Below are positions 40,256 to 49,104 of a DNA stretch of 64,000 bases, piece by piece. Origin of the DNA: Paenilisteria rustica (GTDB lineage: Bacteria; Bacillota; Bacilli; Lactobacillales; Listeriaceae); the NCBI RefSeq assembly GCF_013820765.1, contig NZ_JABJVM010000002.1, positions 62,001-126,000 of the forward strand, in the 5' to 3' direction. The notes beneath the pieces are model-generated. The model was not told the DNA's origin. It saw only the letters and a list, made by a program, of their open reading frames with translations, and ran no database searches. The translations under genes were made by a program, and so were the position numbers. How positions within the stretch are numbered: position 1 is the first letter of the stretch; each line of letters starts with the position of its first letter.

Positions 40256-40261
40256 GTTTGA

Positions 40262-40292
40262 AAAAACCATAGGCATTACTTTGCCTACGGTT
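40262..40292 (-). terminator. Terminator of the minus-strand gene at 40.3 kb
   Basis: On the minus strand AACCGTAGGC / GCCTATGGTT (one mismatch) with tail TTTTTC, just after the stop at 40298. Confidence 0.8.
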
Positions 40293-40297
40293 CTAAT

Positions 40298-40675
40298 TCA
40301 ATTAGCTGAGGACGTATCAATCATTGTGACCTCCACGTCATTCGCTAAGATTCCGGTGTTGGTTTCATTCGACCAAAACGGACCTTCTAATGTTTTCTTT
40401 TCCTTGCTGCTCACGTCATGCTTGTCGTAAAATCTAGCCTCTATAGCATAGCGATTACCGACTTTCACCGAATCCCATTGTGACTCGTCAAGGTCTAACT
40501 TAATCTTTTTGCTACCTGCTCCTTCGATGTTTCCTGAAACGGAATTGTCCTCATTCTTCTGTGTGACTAGAAAATTAAAAGAAACATCTATTGGAGAAGC
40601 GGAGTTTTGCAGAAAATAATAACCTCCTGCTAAAAAAACAATCGCGATAATTGTAAAAAAGGGGATCTTTCGCAT
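40298..40675 (-). CDS. 125-aa membrane-anchored or secreted hypothetical protein
   Basis: N-terminal hydrophobic anchor (FFTIIAIVFLAGGYYFL, residues 6-22) without a lipobox, then a polar beta-rich extracytoplasmic domain with many charged residues and no cysteine. No family recognised. AAGGAG lies 13 bases upstream of the ATG, with a TATAAT on the minus strand near 40730. It has its own terminator. Likely an accessory gene inserted between aspS and glnK. Confidence 0.75.
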   Translation of the reverse strand: MRKIPFFTIIAIVFLAGGYYFLQNSASPIDVSFNFLVTQKNEDNSVSGNIEGAGSKKIKLDLDESQWDSVKVGNRYAIEARFYDKHDVSSKEKKTLEGPFWSNETNTGILANDVEVTMIDTSSAN

Positions 40676-40829
40676 CTTTGTCTATCTCTCCTTCATATAT
40701 AAAAAACATCCAATTTAGCTACTTCTTCATTATAAGCTCTGTTTTTCATTTCGGGAAGGGGAAAACGCGATTTCTCATTGTATTTTTAGAATTACTTCCG
40801 TTTTATTTATACGCATCTCATTTTAAAGG

Positions 40830-41198
40830 CTATTTTTCTTTAGGATGATCTTGCAAAGCATCGACGCCACGCTCGCCGGTGCTGATTTTAATGACTTCGG
40901 CAACGGGATAGATGAAAACTTTGCCATCGCCGGGTTCACCAGTGCGTAACGTGTTTTTTACGACTTCTAAAACGGCTTCAACAGGAACCGTGCTGACAAC
41001 AATCTCGATCTTCATGCGTTCATGCACATTGTTTTCCTTCTTTTTGCCGCGATATAGTTCGATTAAGCCTTTTTCCAGACCGGTTCCGAGCGCCTTCGTG
41101 ACAGTGAGTCCGCTAACTCCGATTTCTGCGAGTGCTTTTTGGAATTCGTAAAAACGATTTGGACGTGTAATAATTTCGATTTTTGTTAAGTTTGACAA
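40830..41198 (-). CDS. glnK: Nitrogen regulatory PII protein
   Basis: Trimeric signal protein that reports 2-oxoglutarate and ATP/ADP and plugs the AmtB ammonium channel. 122 aa. T-loop with Tyr in GLIELYRGKKKE, then KIEIVVST and the C-terminal TGEPGDGKVFIYPV (PII signature). Start chosen at TTG 41198, five bases after GGGGTGG; the in-frame GTG at 41207 overlaps that site. It follows amtB 12 bases downstream on the same strand; the two form an operon under GlnR/TnrA boxes. Confidence 0.95.
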   Translation of the reverse strand: MSNLTKIEIITRPNRFYEFQKALAEIGVSGLTVTKALGTGLEKGLIELYRGKKKENNVHERMKIEIVVSTVPVEAVLEVVKNTLRTGEPGDGKVFIYPVAEVIKISTGERGVDALQDHPKEK

Positions 41199-41210
41199 TA
41201 GAACCACCCC

Positions 41211-42416
41211 TTAATCATGATAGGCTTTTTCGCCGTGAAGCGTTAAATCAAGCCCTTTGTATTCTTGGTCTTCATCCACTCTGATAGGTAGGAATATTTT
41301 GATAACATAGATAATGATGATGGTAGCAATTGCAACGAAAACGACCGTGGAACCAATAGCGATGAGTTGTTTACCGAGTAGGCTTGCATTTCCGTAAAAA
41401 AGACCGTCCGCGCCGAGCTTGTTAATTTTTGTAGTAGCAAAAAGGCCTGTCGCAATGCCGCCCCAAATACCGCCAATACCGTGCAAACCGAAAGCGTCAA
41501 GTGCATCGTCGTATTTCAGTTTACCTTTCAACCAGAATACTGCCCAGAAACAAATTGCGCCACCGAGAAAGCCGATGAGCAAAGCACTGCCAACCGTGAC
41601 GAATCCAGCTGCGGGCGTGATCGAGACAAGGCCTGCGATCGCGCCTGAAATCGTACCGAGCATCGTCGGTTTTTTGTTAATCAGCCATTCAACGGCGACC
41701 CATCCGATAATACCAGCTGCAGCGGCCGAATTAGTGTTAACGAACGCCGCCATTGCGACATGATCGATCGTCAGCGCGCTACCAACATTGAATCCATACC
41801 AACCGAACCAGACTAATATACCACCAATTAAAGCGAGTGGCAAATTATGTGGGGAGGAATTCTCAGCCTCTTTACGTCTGCCAAGTACAATTGCGAGCAC
41901 AAGCCCCGTAATACCAGAACTAATATGAACCACATTCCCACCGGCAAAATCAAGCGCTCCGAGTTCGCGCAACCAACCGCCGTCGCCCCAAACCCAATGA
42001 GCAACCGGTGAATAAACAAGTAATGACCATAAAATAATGAAAATTAAGTATGCCGCAAAATTCATCCGTTCCGCAAAAGCACCAGAAATGATAGCTACTG
42101 TCAAAATAGCGAATGTCATTTGGAACATCATGAATAAAGTATGTGGAATCGCGTCGGAGTATGTCGCATTGGCATCAAAACCAACGCTATGCAAGAAAGT
42201 CCAGTCAAAACTGCCGATAAAAGCATTTCCTGGTGCAAAAGCGAGAGAATAACCAACGAAAACCCATAGAATAGAAATAATCGCCATCGAGCTAAAGCTA
42301 TACATCGCAGTGCTTAGTACGTTTTTACGGCGAACCATCCCTCCATAGAATAAAGCAATCCCAGGTGTCATCAGCCAAACTAACAAGGTACAAAAAAACA
42401 TAAATACTGCTTCCAT
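41211..42416 (-). CDS. amtB: Ammonium transporter AmtB
   Basis: Trimeric ammonium channel, 401 aa with eleven membrane helices. Twin pore histidines appear in VAHWVWGDGGW and FGLHGIGGIWGG, and the N-terminal family signature in MTPGIALFYGGMVR. No long signal peptide, as usual for Gram-positives. AAGGAGAG site upstream. Transcribed from a promoter flanked by two nitrogen-control boxes. Confidence 0.97.
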   Translation of the reverse strand: MEAVFMFFCTLLVWLMTPGIALFYGGMVRRKNVLSTAMYSFSSMAIISILWVFVGYSLAFAPGNAFIGSFDWTFLHSVGFDANATYSDAIPHTLFMMFQMTFAILTVAIISGAFAERMNFAAYLIFIILWSLLVYSPVAHWVWGDGGWLRELGALDFAGGNVVHISSGITGLVLAIVLGRRKEAENSSPHNLPLALIGGILVWFGWYGFNVGSALTIDHVAMAAFVNTNSAAAAGIIGWVAVEWLINKKPTMLGTISGAIAGLVSITPAAGFVTVGSALLIGFLGGAICFWAVFWLKGKLKYDDALDAFGLHGIGGIWGGIATGLFATTKINKLGADGLFYGNASLLGKQLIAIGSTVVFVAIATIIIIYVIKIFLPIRVDEDQEYKGLDLTLHGEKAYHD

Positions 42417-42432
42417 GTGACACTCTCCTTTT

Positions 42433-42449
42433 TGTTAGATAATCTAACA
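42433..42449. promoter_or_regulatory. GlnR/TnrA box 1 (downstream of amtB transcript start)
   Basis: TGTTAGATAATCTAACA, an exact match to the nitrogen-control consensus TGTNA-N7-TNACA. It lies between the likely start site and the amtB ribosome binding site, a repressing position. Confidence 0.92.
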
Positions 42450-42471
42450 TTTGTTTTTTGTTTATGTGATA

Positions 42472-42499
42472 ATAATACTGCAAACTGAAAATAAAGCAA
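42472..42499 (-). promoter_or_regulatory. Probable amtB-glnK promoter
   Basis: On the minus strand TTGCTT (-35) and TATTAT (-10) separated by 16 bp, between the two GlnR/TnrA boxes. Confidence 0.55.
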
Positions 42500-42525
42500 G
42501 CTATTTTATCTGAAAATTATAATTT

Positions 42526-42542
42526 TGTTAGATTATCTAACA
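42526..42542. promoter_or_regulatory. GlnR/TnrA box 2 (upstream of amtB promoter)
   Basis: TGTTAGATTATCTAACA, again an exact consensus match, 93 bp from box 1 and about 70 bp upstream of the likely transcript start. Confidence 0.92.
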
Positions 42543-42689
42543 TATAGCGCTTTCTTTAAATGATTTTTGCGGATTTTGGAGTTTTAGTTTAAATATTCTT
42601 TTTATTTGAAGTTAATTTTTTGCGAGAAAATAGATGACATATGGATGTGAAAAAGGAATTTTGAATAAGGCTAAATGGGCGAAAGAAAA

Positions 42690-42720
42690 AACTACTCACG
42701 TTGAAATGTAAGTAGTTTTT
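42690..42720 (-). terminator. Terminator of cymR
   Basis: AAAACTACTTAC and GTGAGTAGTTTT (minus strand) with T-run, just after the cymR stop. Confidence 0.82.
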
Positions 42721-42724
42721 CGGT

Positions 42725-43144
42725 TTAAATATAAAACATGTAGCCGTCGAGTAGTGGATCGTCGCCATGGCTCGCTAAATCTTCTAATGTTGTGCTGTCT
42801 AATACTTCTTTGACGGCATTACGAATTCGGAGCCAAAGTTCGCGCTGTGCTGCTTCCTCATCCTCGATACTTTCGACAAGAACAATAGGGCCTTCCAAGG
42901 TGCGGATGATGTCGCCAGCTGTTATTTTTGCGGGTTCATCACCTAGAATATAGCCACCGTGTGCACCGCGGATACTTTTGACAATACCTGCGTTACGAAG
43001 TGGACCAATCAATTGTTCTAAGTAGTGTTCGGATAACCCTTTTTTTTCGGCGATGGAACGGAGGGAAATGGGACCTTGTCCAAAACATCGCGTTAATTCT
43101 AGTACAATAGTTAAGCCATAGCGGCCTTTTGTTGTGATTTTCAT
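42725..43144 (-). CDS. cymR: Rrf2-family regulator, CymR-like
   Basis: 139-aa winged-helix repressor of the Rrf2 family. Starts MKITTKGRYGLTIVLELT; recognition helix region SLRSIAEKKGLSEHYLEQL; RGAHGGYIL wing. It lacks the three cysteines of the iron-sulfur (IscR-type) members, matching CymR, the cysteine-metabolism repressor that works with CysK. TTGGAGG precedes ATG 43144. Divergent from rarA and close to iscS-mnmA, as in Bacillus. Confidence 0.92.
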   Translation of the reverse strand: MKITTKGRYGLTIVLELTRCFGQGPISLRSIAEKKGLSEHYLEQLIGPLRNAGIVKSIRGAHGGYILGDEPAKITAGDIIRTLEGPIVLVESIEDEEAAQRELWLRIRNAVKEVLDSTTLEDLASHGDDPLLDGYMFYI

Positions 43145-43201
43145 AATAACCTCCAAATAATGTCGCGATTTTCTGATATAATTAGGAAGAATCGCCTCCG
43201 T

Positions 43202-43228
43202 ACGATTAGTTGAAACTTGTCTAATCGT
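43202..43228. promoter_or_regulatory. 27-bp dyad in the cymR-rarA divergent region
   Basis: ACGATTAG (43202-43209) and CTAATCGT (43221-43228), perfect 8-base arms with an 11-base centre. It resembles an operator for a dimeric regulator; CymR autoregulation is one candidate, without direct evidence. Confidence 0.5.
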
Positions 43229-43293
43229 GATACCAGAATAATTATATAGTATATGGCGCCAAGAAGCTAATGAAATAGATATTTTTCGCAACA

Positions 43294-43317
43294 GAACATA
43301 CGCTCTTATGGTATAAT
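43294..43317 (+). promoter_or_regulatory. rarA promoter with LexA-like box
   Basis: Extended -10 TGGTATAAT ends at 43317. GAACATACGCTC (43294-43305) differs by one base from GAAC-N4-GTTC and would cover the spacer of the promoter. Confidence 0.5.
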
Positions 43318-43346
43318 TGATGAAAGATTATTAGAGGGGGAGAGAT

Positions 43347-44621
43347 ATGGCTATTCAACCGCTTGCTTACCGAATGAGGCCGAAGTCGCTAGATGATATT
43401 GTTGGGCAGACGCATCTTGTTGGTAAGGATAAAGTTATTTATCGGATGGTAAAGGCAAAACAGTTGTCTTCCATGATTTTATATGGACCGCCTGGCATTG
43501 GGAAAACGTCGATTGCGAGTGCGATTGCAGGCAGCACGAAATATGCGTTTCGGATGCTGAACGCGGTGACGAATAATAAGAAGGATTTAGAAATTGTAGC
43601 AGCAGAGGCAAAAATGAGCGGGACGGTTATCTTGCTTTTGGATGAGGTACACCGCTTGGATAAGCCGAAGCAGGATTTTTTGTTGCCGCATTTAGAGAGT
43701 GGCCAAATTATTTTGATCGGGGCGACGACGAGTAATCCGTATATTGCGATTAACCCGGCCATTAGGAGTCGGACGCAGATTTTTGAATTGAAGCCGTTAT
43801 CGGTGGCGGATATCGAGCTGACGATGGACCGGGCGCTAGCGGATTCAGAGCGTGGACTTGGAACATACGATGTTGTGCTGGATGAGGATGCGAAGACCCA
43901 TTTGGCGACGGCGAGTAATGGCGATGTCAGGAGCGCGCTCAATGCATTGGAGTTGGCGGTTATTTCTTCGGAGCCTGCCGATGACGGAAAAGTTCGTGTG
44001 ACGTTGGAAGTCGCTGAGGAATGCTTGCAGCGGAAGAGCTTGGCGCACGATAAAGACGGCGATGCACATTACGATGTTTTGAGTGCGTTCCAGAAATCGG
44101 TGCGAGGCAGTGATGTGAACGCGGCGCTCCATTATATGGGTCGGTTGATTGAAGCGGGCGATTTGGTGAGTATAAGCCGGCGTATGCTTGTGATGGCGTA
44201 TGAAGATGTCGGTCTCGCGAACCCGCAGGCCGCGACACATACCTTGTCTGCGATACAAACTGCTGAAAAAATTGGCTTTCCAGAGGCGCGAATTCCGTTG
44301 GCGAATGCGGTTATTGAGCTATGTTTGTCACCGAAATCCAATTCTGCGATTATGGCGATTGATAGCGCGCTGGCAGACATTCGAGCTGGAAAAAGTGGCG
44401 AAGTTCCAGATCATTTGCGTGATGGCCATTATTCAGGTGCGAAAGAGCTTGGTCGGGCGCTTGATTATAAATACCCACACAGTTATGAAAATGCATGGGT
44501 GGATCAGCAGTATTTGCCGGATCGACTGTTAAAAGCGAAGTATTACGAACCGAAGTTGACGTCTAAGTATGAGCAGACGATTGCTGGGGTTTATGAGAAG
44601 ATTAATCAGAATAAGAAATAA
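43347..44621 (+). CDS. rarA: Replication-associated recombination ATPase RarA (MgsA)
   Basis: AAA+ ATPase related to clamp loaders that acts at stalled replication forks. 424 aa. Walker A YGPPGIGKTS, Walker B LLLDEVHRLD, sensor ATTSNPYIAINPA, arginine-finger SRTQIFEL, and the C-terminal tetramerisation domain with the family's YPHSYENAWVDQQYLPD motif. GAGGGGGAGA precedes the ATG. Divergent from cymR. Confidence 0.96.
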   Translation: MAIQPLAYRMRPKSLDDIVGQTHLVGKDKVIYRMVKAKQLSSMILYGPPGIGKTSIASAIAGSTKYAFRMLNAVTNNKKDLEIVAAEAKMSGTVILLLDEVHRLDKPKQDFLLPHLESGQIILIGATTSNPYIAINPAIRSRTQIFELKPLSVADIELTMDRALADSERGLGTYDVVLDEDAKTHLATASNGDVRSALNALELAVISSEPADDGKVRVTLEVAEECLQRKSLAHDKDGDAHYDVLSAFQKSVRGSDVNAALHYMGRLIEAGDLVSISRRMLVMAYEDVGLANPQAATHTLSAIQTAEKIGFPEARIPLANAVIELCLSPKSNSAIMAIDSALADIRAGKSGEVPDHLRDGHYSGAKELGRALDYKYPHSYENAWVDQQYLPDRLLKAKYYEPKLTSKYEQTIAGVYEKINQNKK

Positions 44622-44704
44622 GCTATCAAAGCTAACCGTTTACATGTTATCTTGTTGCTAAGTAAGAAAAGATACATCTTTTTCTGTTAATTAAGTGCTC
44701 CAAA

Positions 44705-44733
44705 TTGAAATCTGCAAAATTTTGTGGTATTCT
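44705..44733 (+). promoter_or_regulatory. Promoter of 6S RNA
   Basis: TTGAAA (44705-44710) and TATTCT (44728-44733) with a 17-bp spacer; the predicted start falls at about 44741, the first base of the 6S closing stem. Confidence 0.75.
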
Positions 44734-44740
44734 TAGGTCA

Positions 44741-44940
44741 ATAAAGAAACCCTAATGTATTCGTTATGGTACCTATATTATTGAACCGAACAATTTGATC
44801 TACCTAGGGAGCCCAAGTTCGGGCGCAGCGCACATGCCTTTTCACGAGGACTTGTAAACCGTCAGACAGAGCACCCACCTGCTGTTAATAGCGGGTTCAA
44901 ACAATGGTATTAAAGACGGTACGATTGGGGTTTCTTTATT
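44741..44940 (+). ncRNA. ssrS: 6S RNA
   Basis: Regulatory RNA that mimics an open promoter and traps the housekeeping RNA polymerase. No coding frame is credible here. A closing stem of 15 pairs joins TAAAGAAACCCTAAT (44742-44756) with ATTGGGGTTTCTTTA (44924-44938). The ~170 nt between fold as a rod with helices such as CACCCACCTGCT / AGCGGGTTC and GAGCCCAAGTTCGGGC. Length (~200 nt), own promoter and position between rarA and iscS fit the Firmicute 6S RNA. A covariance search would confirm it. Confidence 0.85.
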
Positions 44941-45007
44941 ATTAAATTGAGATTTGAGCGCTTCATTTGTGAACGGGATTTTGACGTTTTGCTGAATGGG
45001 GCGCTTT

Positions 45008-45057
45008 TTGTTGTGCGCGTAAGAAAGCGTATTTTGCTTTCCTGCGCGCTCAATATG
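45008..45057 (-). repeat. CATATTG...CAACAA hairpin repeat, copy 7
   Basis: On the minus strand CATATTGAGCGCGCAGGAAAGC pairs (via GCGCG/CGCGC and GAAAGC/GCTTTC) with GCTTTCTTACGCGCACAACAA. The left flank CGTTCGCATG resembles copy 2. The rest of the 44941-45314 spacer shows no gene; a minus-strand frame there overlaps the 6S RNA and is not convincing. Confidence 0.8.
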
Positions 45058-45314
45058 CATGCGAACGTAGTGAGCAGGTAATCCATCAGGTGCTTTTAAA
45101 CGCAAAACTCGGAATGAACTCAAAATAAATATAACCCACCTGCACACTCTGAAATACAGTAGAGTACAGATAAGCAGCGAAACTAAACGCGCTTTCATCC
45201 AAAAATCATCTTGGTTCTTTGCTTTCAGCGCCGTTTCTTGCTAAAATAGGGTAGGTTATAAAAACATTTTTTAAAGGCTAATTGTTAGTTTTTAATATAG
45301 AAAGAAGCGATTTT

Positions 45315-46460
45315 ATGGTAGAACGTGTGTATTTGGATCATGCTGCGACTAGTCCAATTCATCCAGAGGTTGTGCAGGCGATGTTGGCTAGTTTTACGAA
45401 TAATTATGGGAATCCTTCTAGTATTCATTATGCTGGGAGAGAGGCTCGGAAGGCGCTAGATGAGGCGCGTGCTATTGTGGCGCGTAGTATCGGGGCGGAT
45501 GAACGTGAGATTGTGTTTACAAGTGGCGGTACGGAGGGTGATAATGTGGCGCTAATTGGAGCGGCCTATGCGAATCGTGCGCACGGTAAACATATTATTA
45601 CAACGGCGATTGAGCATCCGGCGGTTTTGGAGACGTGTGTGTTTCTGGAAACGAAAGGGTTTAATGTGACGTATTTGCCGGTGGACAAGACGGGTGTTAT
45701 TTCGTTGGAGGATTTCGATGCGGCGCTTACGGACGAGACGATTTTGGTTTCGATTATGTATGGGAATAACGAGATTGGTTCGGTGCAACCGGTTCGGGCG
45801 ATTGGCGAGCGGTTGACGGGGCACCAGGCGTTGTTTCATACGGATGCGGTGCAGGCTTTTGGGATGTTCGAGATGGATGTCGCGGAGCTTGGCGTGGATA
45901 TGTTGACAGTGACGGCGCATAAGATTAATGGACCGCGCGGGATTGGCTTTTTGTATGTGAAAAATGGGACGAATTTGCAGTATCCTTTTCACGGCGGGGA
46001 GCAGGAGCGTAAGCGGCGAGCTGGCACGGAGAATTTGCCGGGAATTTGCGGTATGGCGGAGGCTGTGCGGATTTCTTTGGAGTCGCGAAAACAGAAACGT
46101 TCGGATTTTGCAGAGTATAAGCAGGTTTTAGTGGATACTTTTGCGGAGAGTGGTGTTCTTTTTGAGGTGAATGGTTCGCTTGAAAAAGGGTTGCCGCAGG
46201 TGTTGAATGTTCGCTTTCCGGGTGTGTCGGTGGAGCAGTTGTTGATGAATTTAGATATGGAAGGAATCGCGGTTTCTAGTGGTTCGGCTTGTACGGCTGG
46301 CACGGTGGATCCGTCGCATGTGTTGGTGGCGCTGTTTGGTGCGGAACATCCGGCTGTGCGCGAATCGATTCGGATTAGTTTTGGACTTGGTAATTCCTAC
46401 GAGGAGATGGAGAGTGCAGCAAGTGAGATTGTAAAAGTGGTACAGCGACTTTGTAAATAA
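45315..46460 (+). CDS. iscS: Cysteine desulfurase (IscS/NifS family)
   Basis: PLP enzyme that takes sulfur from cysteine and hands it to tRNA-thiolating MnmA. 381 aa. PLP motifs TSGGTEGDN and the Schiff-base lysine in VTAHKINGPRG; catalytic Cys in the loop SSGSACTAGTVDPSHVL. Start is the ATG at 45315 after AGAAAGAAG; the upstream in-frame ATG lacks a site. It directly precedes mnmA, so it is the dedicated partner (YrvO-type). Confidence 0.95.
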   Translation: MVERVYLDHAATSPIHPEVVQAMLASFTNNYGNPSSIHYAGREARKALDEARAIVARSIGADEREIVFTSGGTEGDNVALIGAAYANRAHGKHIITTAIEHPAVLETCVFLETKGFNVTYLPVDKTGVISLEDFDAALTDETILVSIMYGNNEIGSVQPVRAIGERLTGHQALFHTDAVQAFGMFEMDVAELGVDMLTVTAHKINGPRGIGFLYVKNGTNLQYPFHGGEQERKRRAGTENLPGICGMAEAVRISLESRKQKRSDFAEYKQVLVDTFAESGVLFEVNGSLEKGLPQVLNVRFPGVSVEQLLMNLDMEGIAVSSGSACTAGTVDPSHVLVALFGAEHPAVRESIRISFGLGNSYEEMESAASEIVKVVQRLCK

Positions 46461-46466
46461 ATGTGA

Positions 46467-47588
<1,122 letters not shown>

Positions 47589-47600
47589 TTCGCATGAAAA

Positions 47601-47638
47601 AGGGTTTGGGATGGGATGATTTCCTGAACTCTTTTTTT
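47601..47638 (+). terminator. Intrinsic terminator after mnmA
   Basis: AAAGGGTTTGGGA pairs with TTCCTGAACTCTTT using G-U pairs, followed by a seven-T run. Confidence 0.7.
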
Positions 47639-47663
47639 GATAAATGATGAGAAGAGGATTCGC

Positions 47664-48389
47664 ATGAAAAAAACGTTATGGATTGTGTTGGCTGTGCTGG
47701 TTTTGATTGTTGGGGGCGCTTATTTTTACTTTAACACGTCACCGAGTCAGTTTGCGGAAGAGGCTGGGAATTCGACGAAAAAAGTGGATGTCGTGGATGA
47801 TAGTGGTTTTCTGATGTTCACACCGATGAACCAGGATGTGAAGGAAAGTGTGATTTTCTATCCAGGCGCTTTTATTGATACGCTGAGTTATGCTCCGATG
47901 GCGAAAGGATTGGCGAATGCTGGATATAAAGTTTATATTGCGGAAATGCCGCTCGATTTGGCTGTTTTTGGGCAAAATAAGGCTGCTGATATTATTGATA
48001 GTCATGAGGACGAGCATTTTGTAATTGGTGGACATTCACTTGGTGGTGCGATGGCAGCGCGCTTTGCTCACGAAAATATGGATGATTTGGACGGTATTTT
48101 CTTTTTAGCGAGTTATGCGGATGAGAAGGGAACGCTTGCAAAAGCTCCATTTTCGGCGTTGTCAATTACGGCAACAAAGGATGGTGTGCTAAATTGGGAT
48201 ACATACGAAAAAGACAAGAAATACTTGCCTGAGAACACGACTTTTGTATCAATTAAAGGTGGGAATCACGCACAATTTGGCGCTTACGGAAAGCAGAATG
48301 GTGATAATGATGCCACGATTAGTGTGGAAGAACAGACAAAGGAAACGGTGACGGCACTGAAAACTTGGCTCGCTGTTGCGGTAAAATAG
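47664..48389 (+). CDS. Membrane-anchored alpha/beta hydrolase
   Basis: 241 aa: N-terminal hydrophobic anchor (LWIVLAVLVLIVGGAYFYF), then an alpha/beta hydrolase domain probably outside the membrane. Nucleophile elbow GGHSLGGAMAA, candidate Asp in ATKDGVLN, and His in KGGNHAQFGAYG, so the catalytic triad looks complete. It resembles the PF12695-type hydrolases; substrate unknown. Start is ATG 47664 after AGAAGAGG. It is inserted between mnmA and the TPR gene. Confidence 0.9.
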   Translation: MKKTLWIVLAVLVLIVGGAYFYFNTSPSQFAEEAGNSTKKVDVVDDSGFLMFTPMNQDVKESVIFYPGAFIDTLSYAPMAKGLANAGYKVYIAEMPLDLAVFGQNKAADIIDSHEDEHFVIGGHSLGGAMAARFAHENMDDLDGIFFLASYADEKGTLAKAPFSALSITATKDGVLNWDTYEKDKKYLPENTTFVSIKGGNHAQFGAYGKQNGDNDATISVEEQTKETVTALKTWLAVAVK

Positions 48390-48401
48390 GAGGATAAGGA
48401 C

Positions 48402-49073
48402 ATGATGGATAAAAATGCACAAGGTATTGAAGCGATGCAAAAAAATGATTTAGAGACAGCGGTACGTCTTTTTACGGAGGTCATCGAGGAACATCCGAAT
48501 GATCCGGTAGGCTTTATTAATTTCGGAAATGTGTTGCTTTCGATGGATGATTTTGAGCGGGCGGAGCGCTTTTTTGAGCGTGGGATTGAGCTTGATAGCA
48601 AGGCCTCAGCGGCGTATTATAGTTTAGGAAATTTGTATTATGTGTTGGAGCGTTATCAGGACGCGGCGAAGCAATTTGAGAAGGCGATTGCGAATGGACT
48701 TGATTCGGCGGATGTTTATTTCATGATTGGGATGAGTTTTGCGCAAATGGATGAGAATTTGTTGGCGATTCCATATTTGCTTCGTTCGGTGGAATTGGCG
48801 CCGGATGACGTGGAGGCGGCGTTCCAGTACGGGATTGCACTCGCGAAATCGGACATGTTTGAAGAGGCAATCGGGGCGTTGGAGCGTGTGTTGATGCTGA
48901 AGCCAGATGATGCAGATGCGTTTTACAATATTGGTGCGGCATACTTAGCTTGGCAAGGCGATCTAGTGATTGGAAAAACGTATTTTGAAAAGGCTGTGGC
49001 GAGTGATGAGAATCATGAATTGGCGGCAAATGCGCTTGCGGCGATTCAAGATTTAGAAGCGAGCGGCGAATAA
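48402..49073 (+). CDS. TPR-repeat protein (YrrB-like)
   Basis: 223 aa made almost wholly of tetratricopeptide repeats (about six, e.g. AAYYSLGNLYYVLERYQDAA), a scaffold for protein contacts. A TPR gene lies between mnmA and recD2 in Bacillus too. AGGAGG precedes tandem ATGs at 48402 and 48405. No catalytic domain; partners unknown. Confidence 0.92.
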   Translation: MMDKNAQGIEAMQKNDLETAVRLFTEVIEEHPNDPVGFINFGNVLLSMDDFERAERFFERGIELDSKASAAYYSLGNLYYVLERYQDAAKQFEKAIANGLDSADVYFMIGMSFAQMDENLLAIPYLLRSVELAPDDVEAAFQYGIALAKSDMFEEAIGALERVLMLKPDDADAFYNIGAAYLAWQGDLVIGKTYFEKAVASDENHELAANALAAIQDLEASGE

Positions 49074-49104
49074 AAAATGGCATAAAAGACGAGGAGGTGG
49101 GGAA

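Noticed and set aside
44842-45198. Minus-strand frame of 118 codons
   Set aside because: It overlaps the 3' half of the 6S RNA and hairpin copy 7, has no ribosome binding site, and its translation shows no family resemblance.
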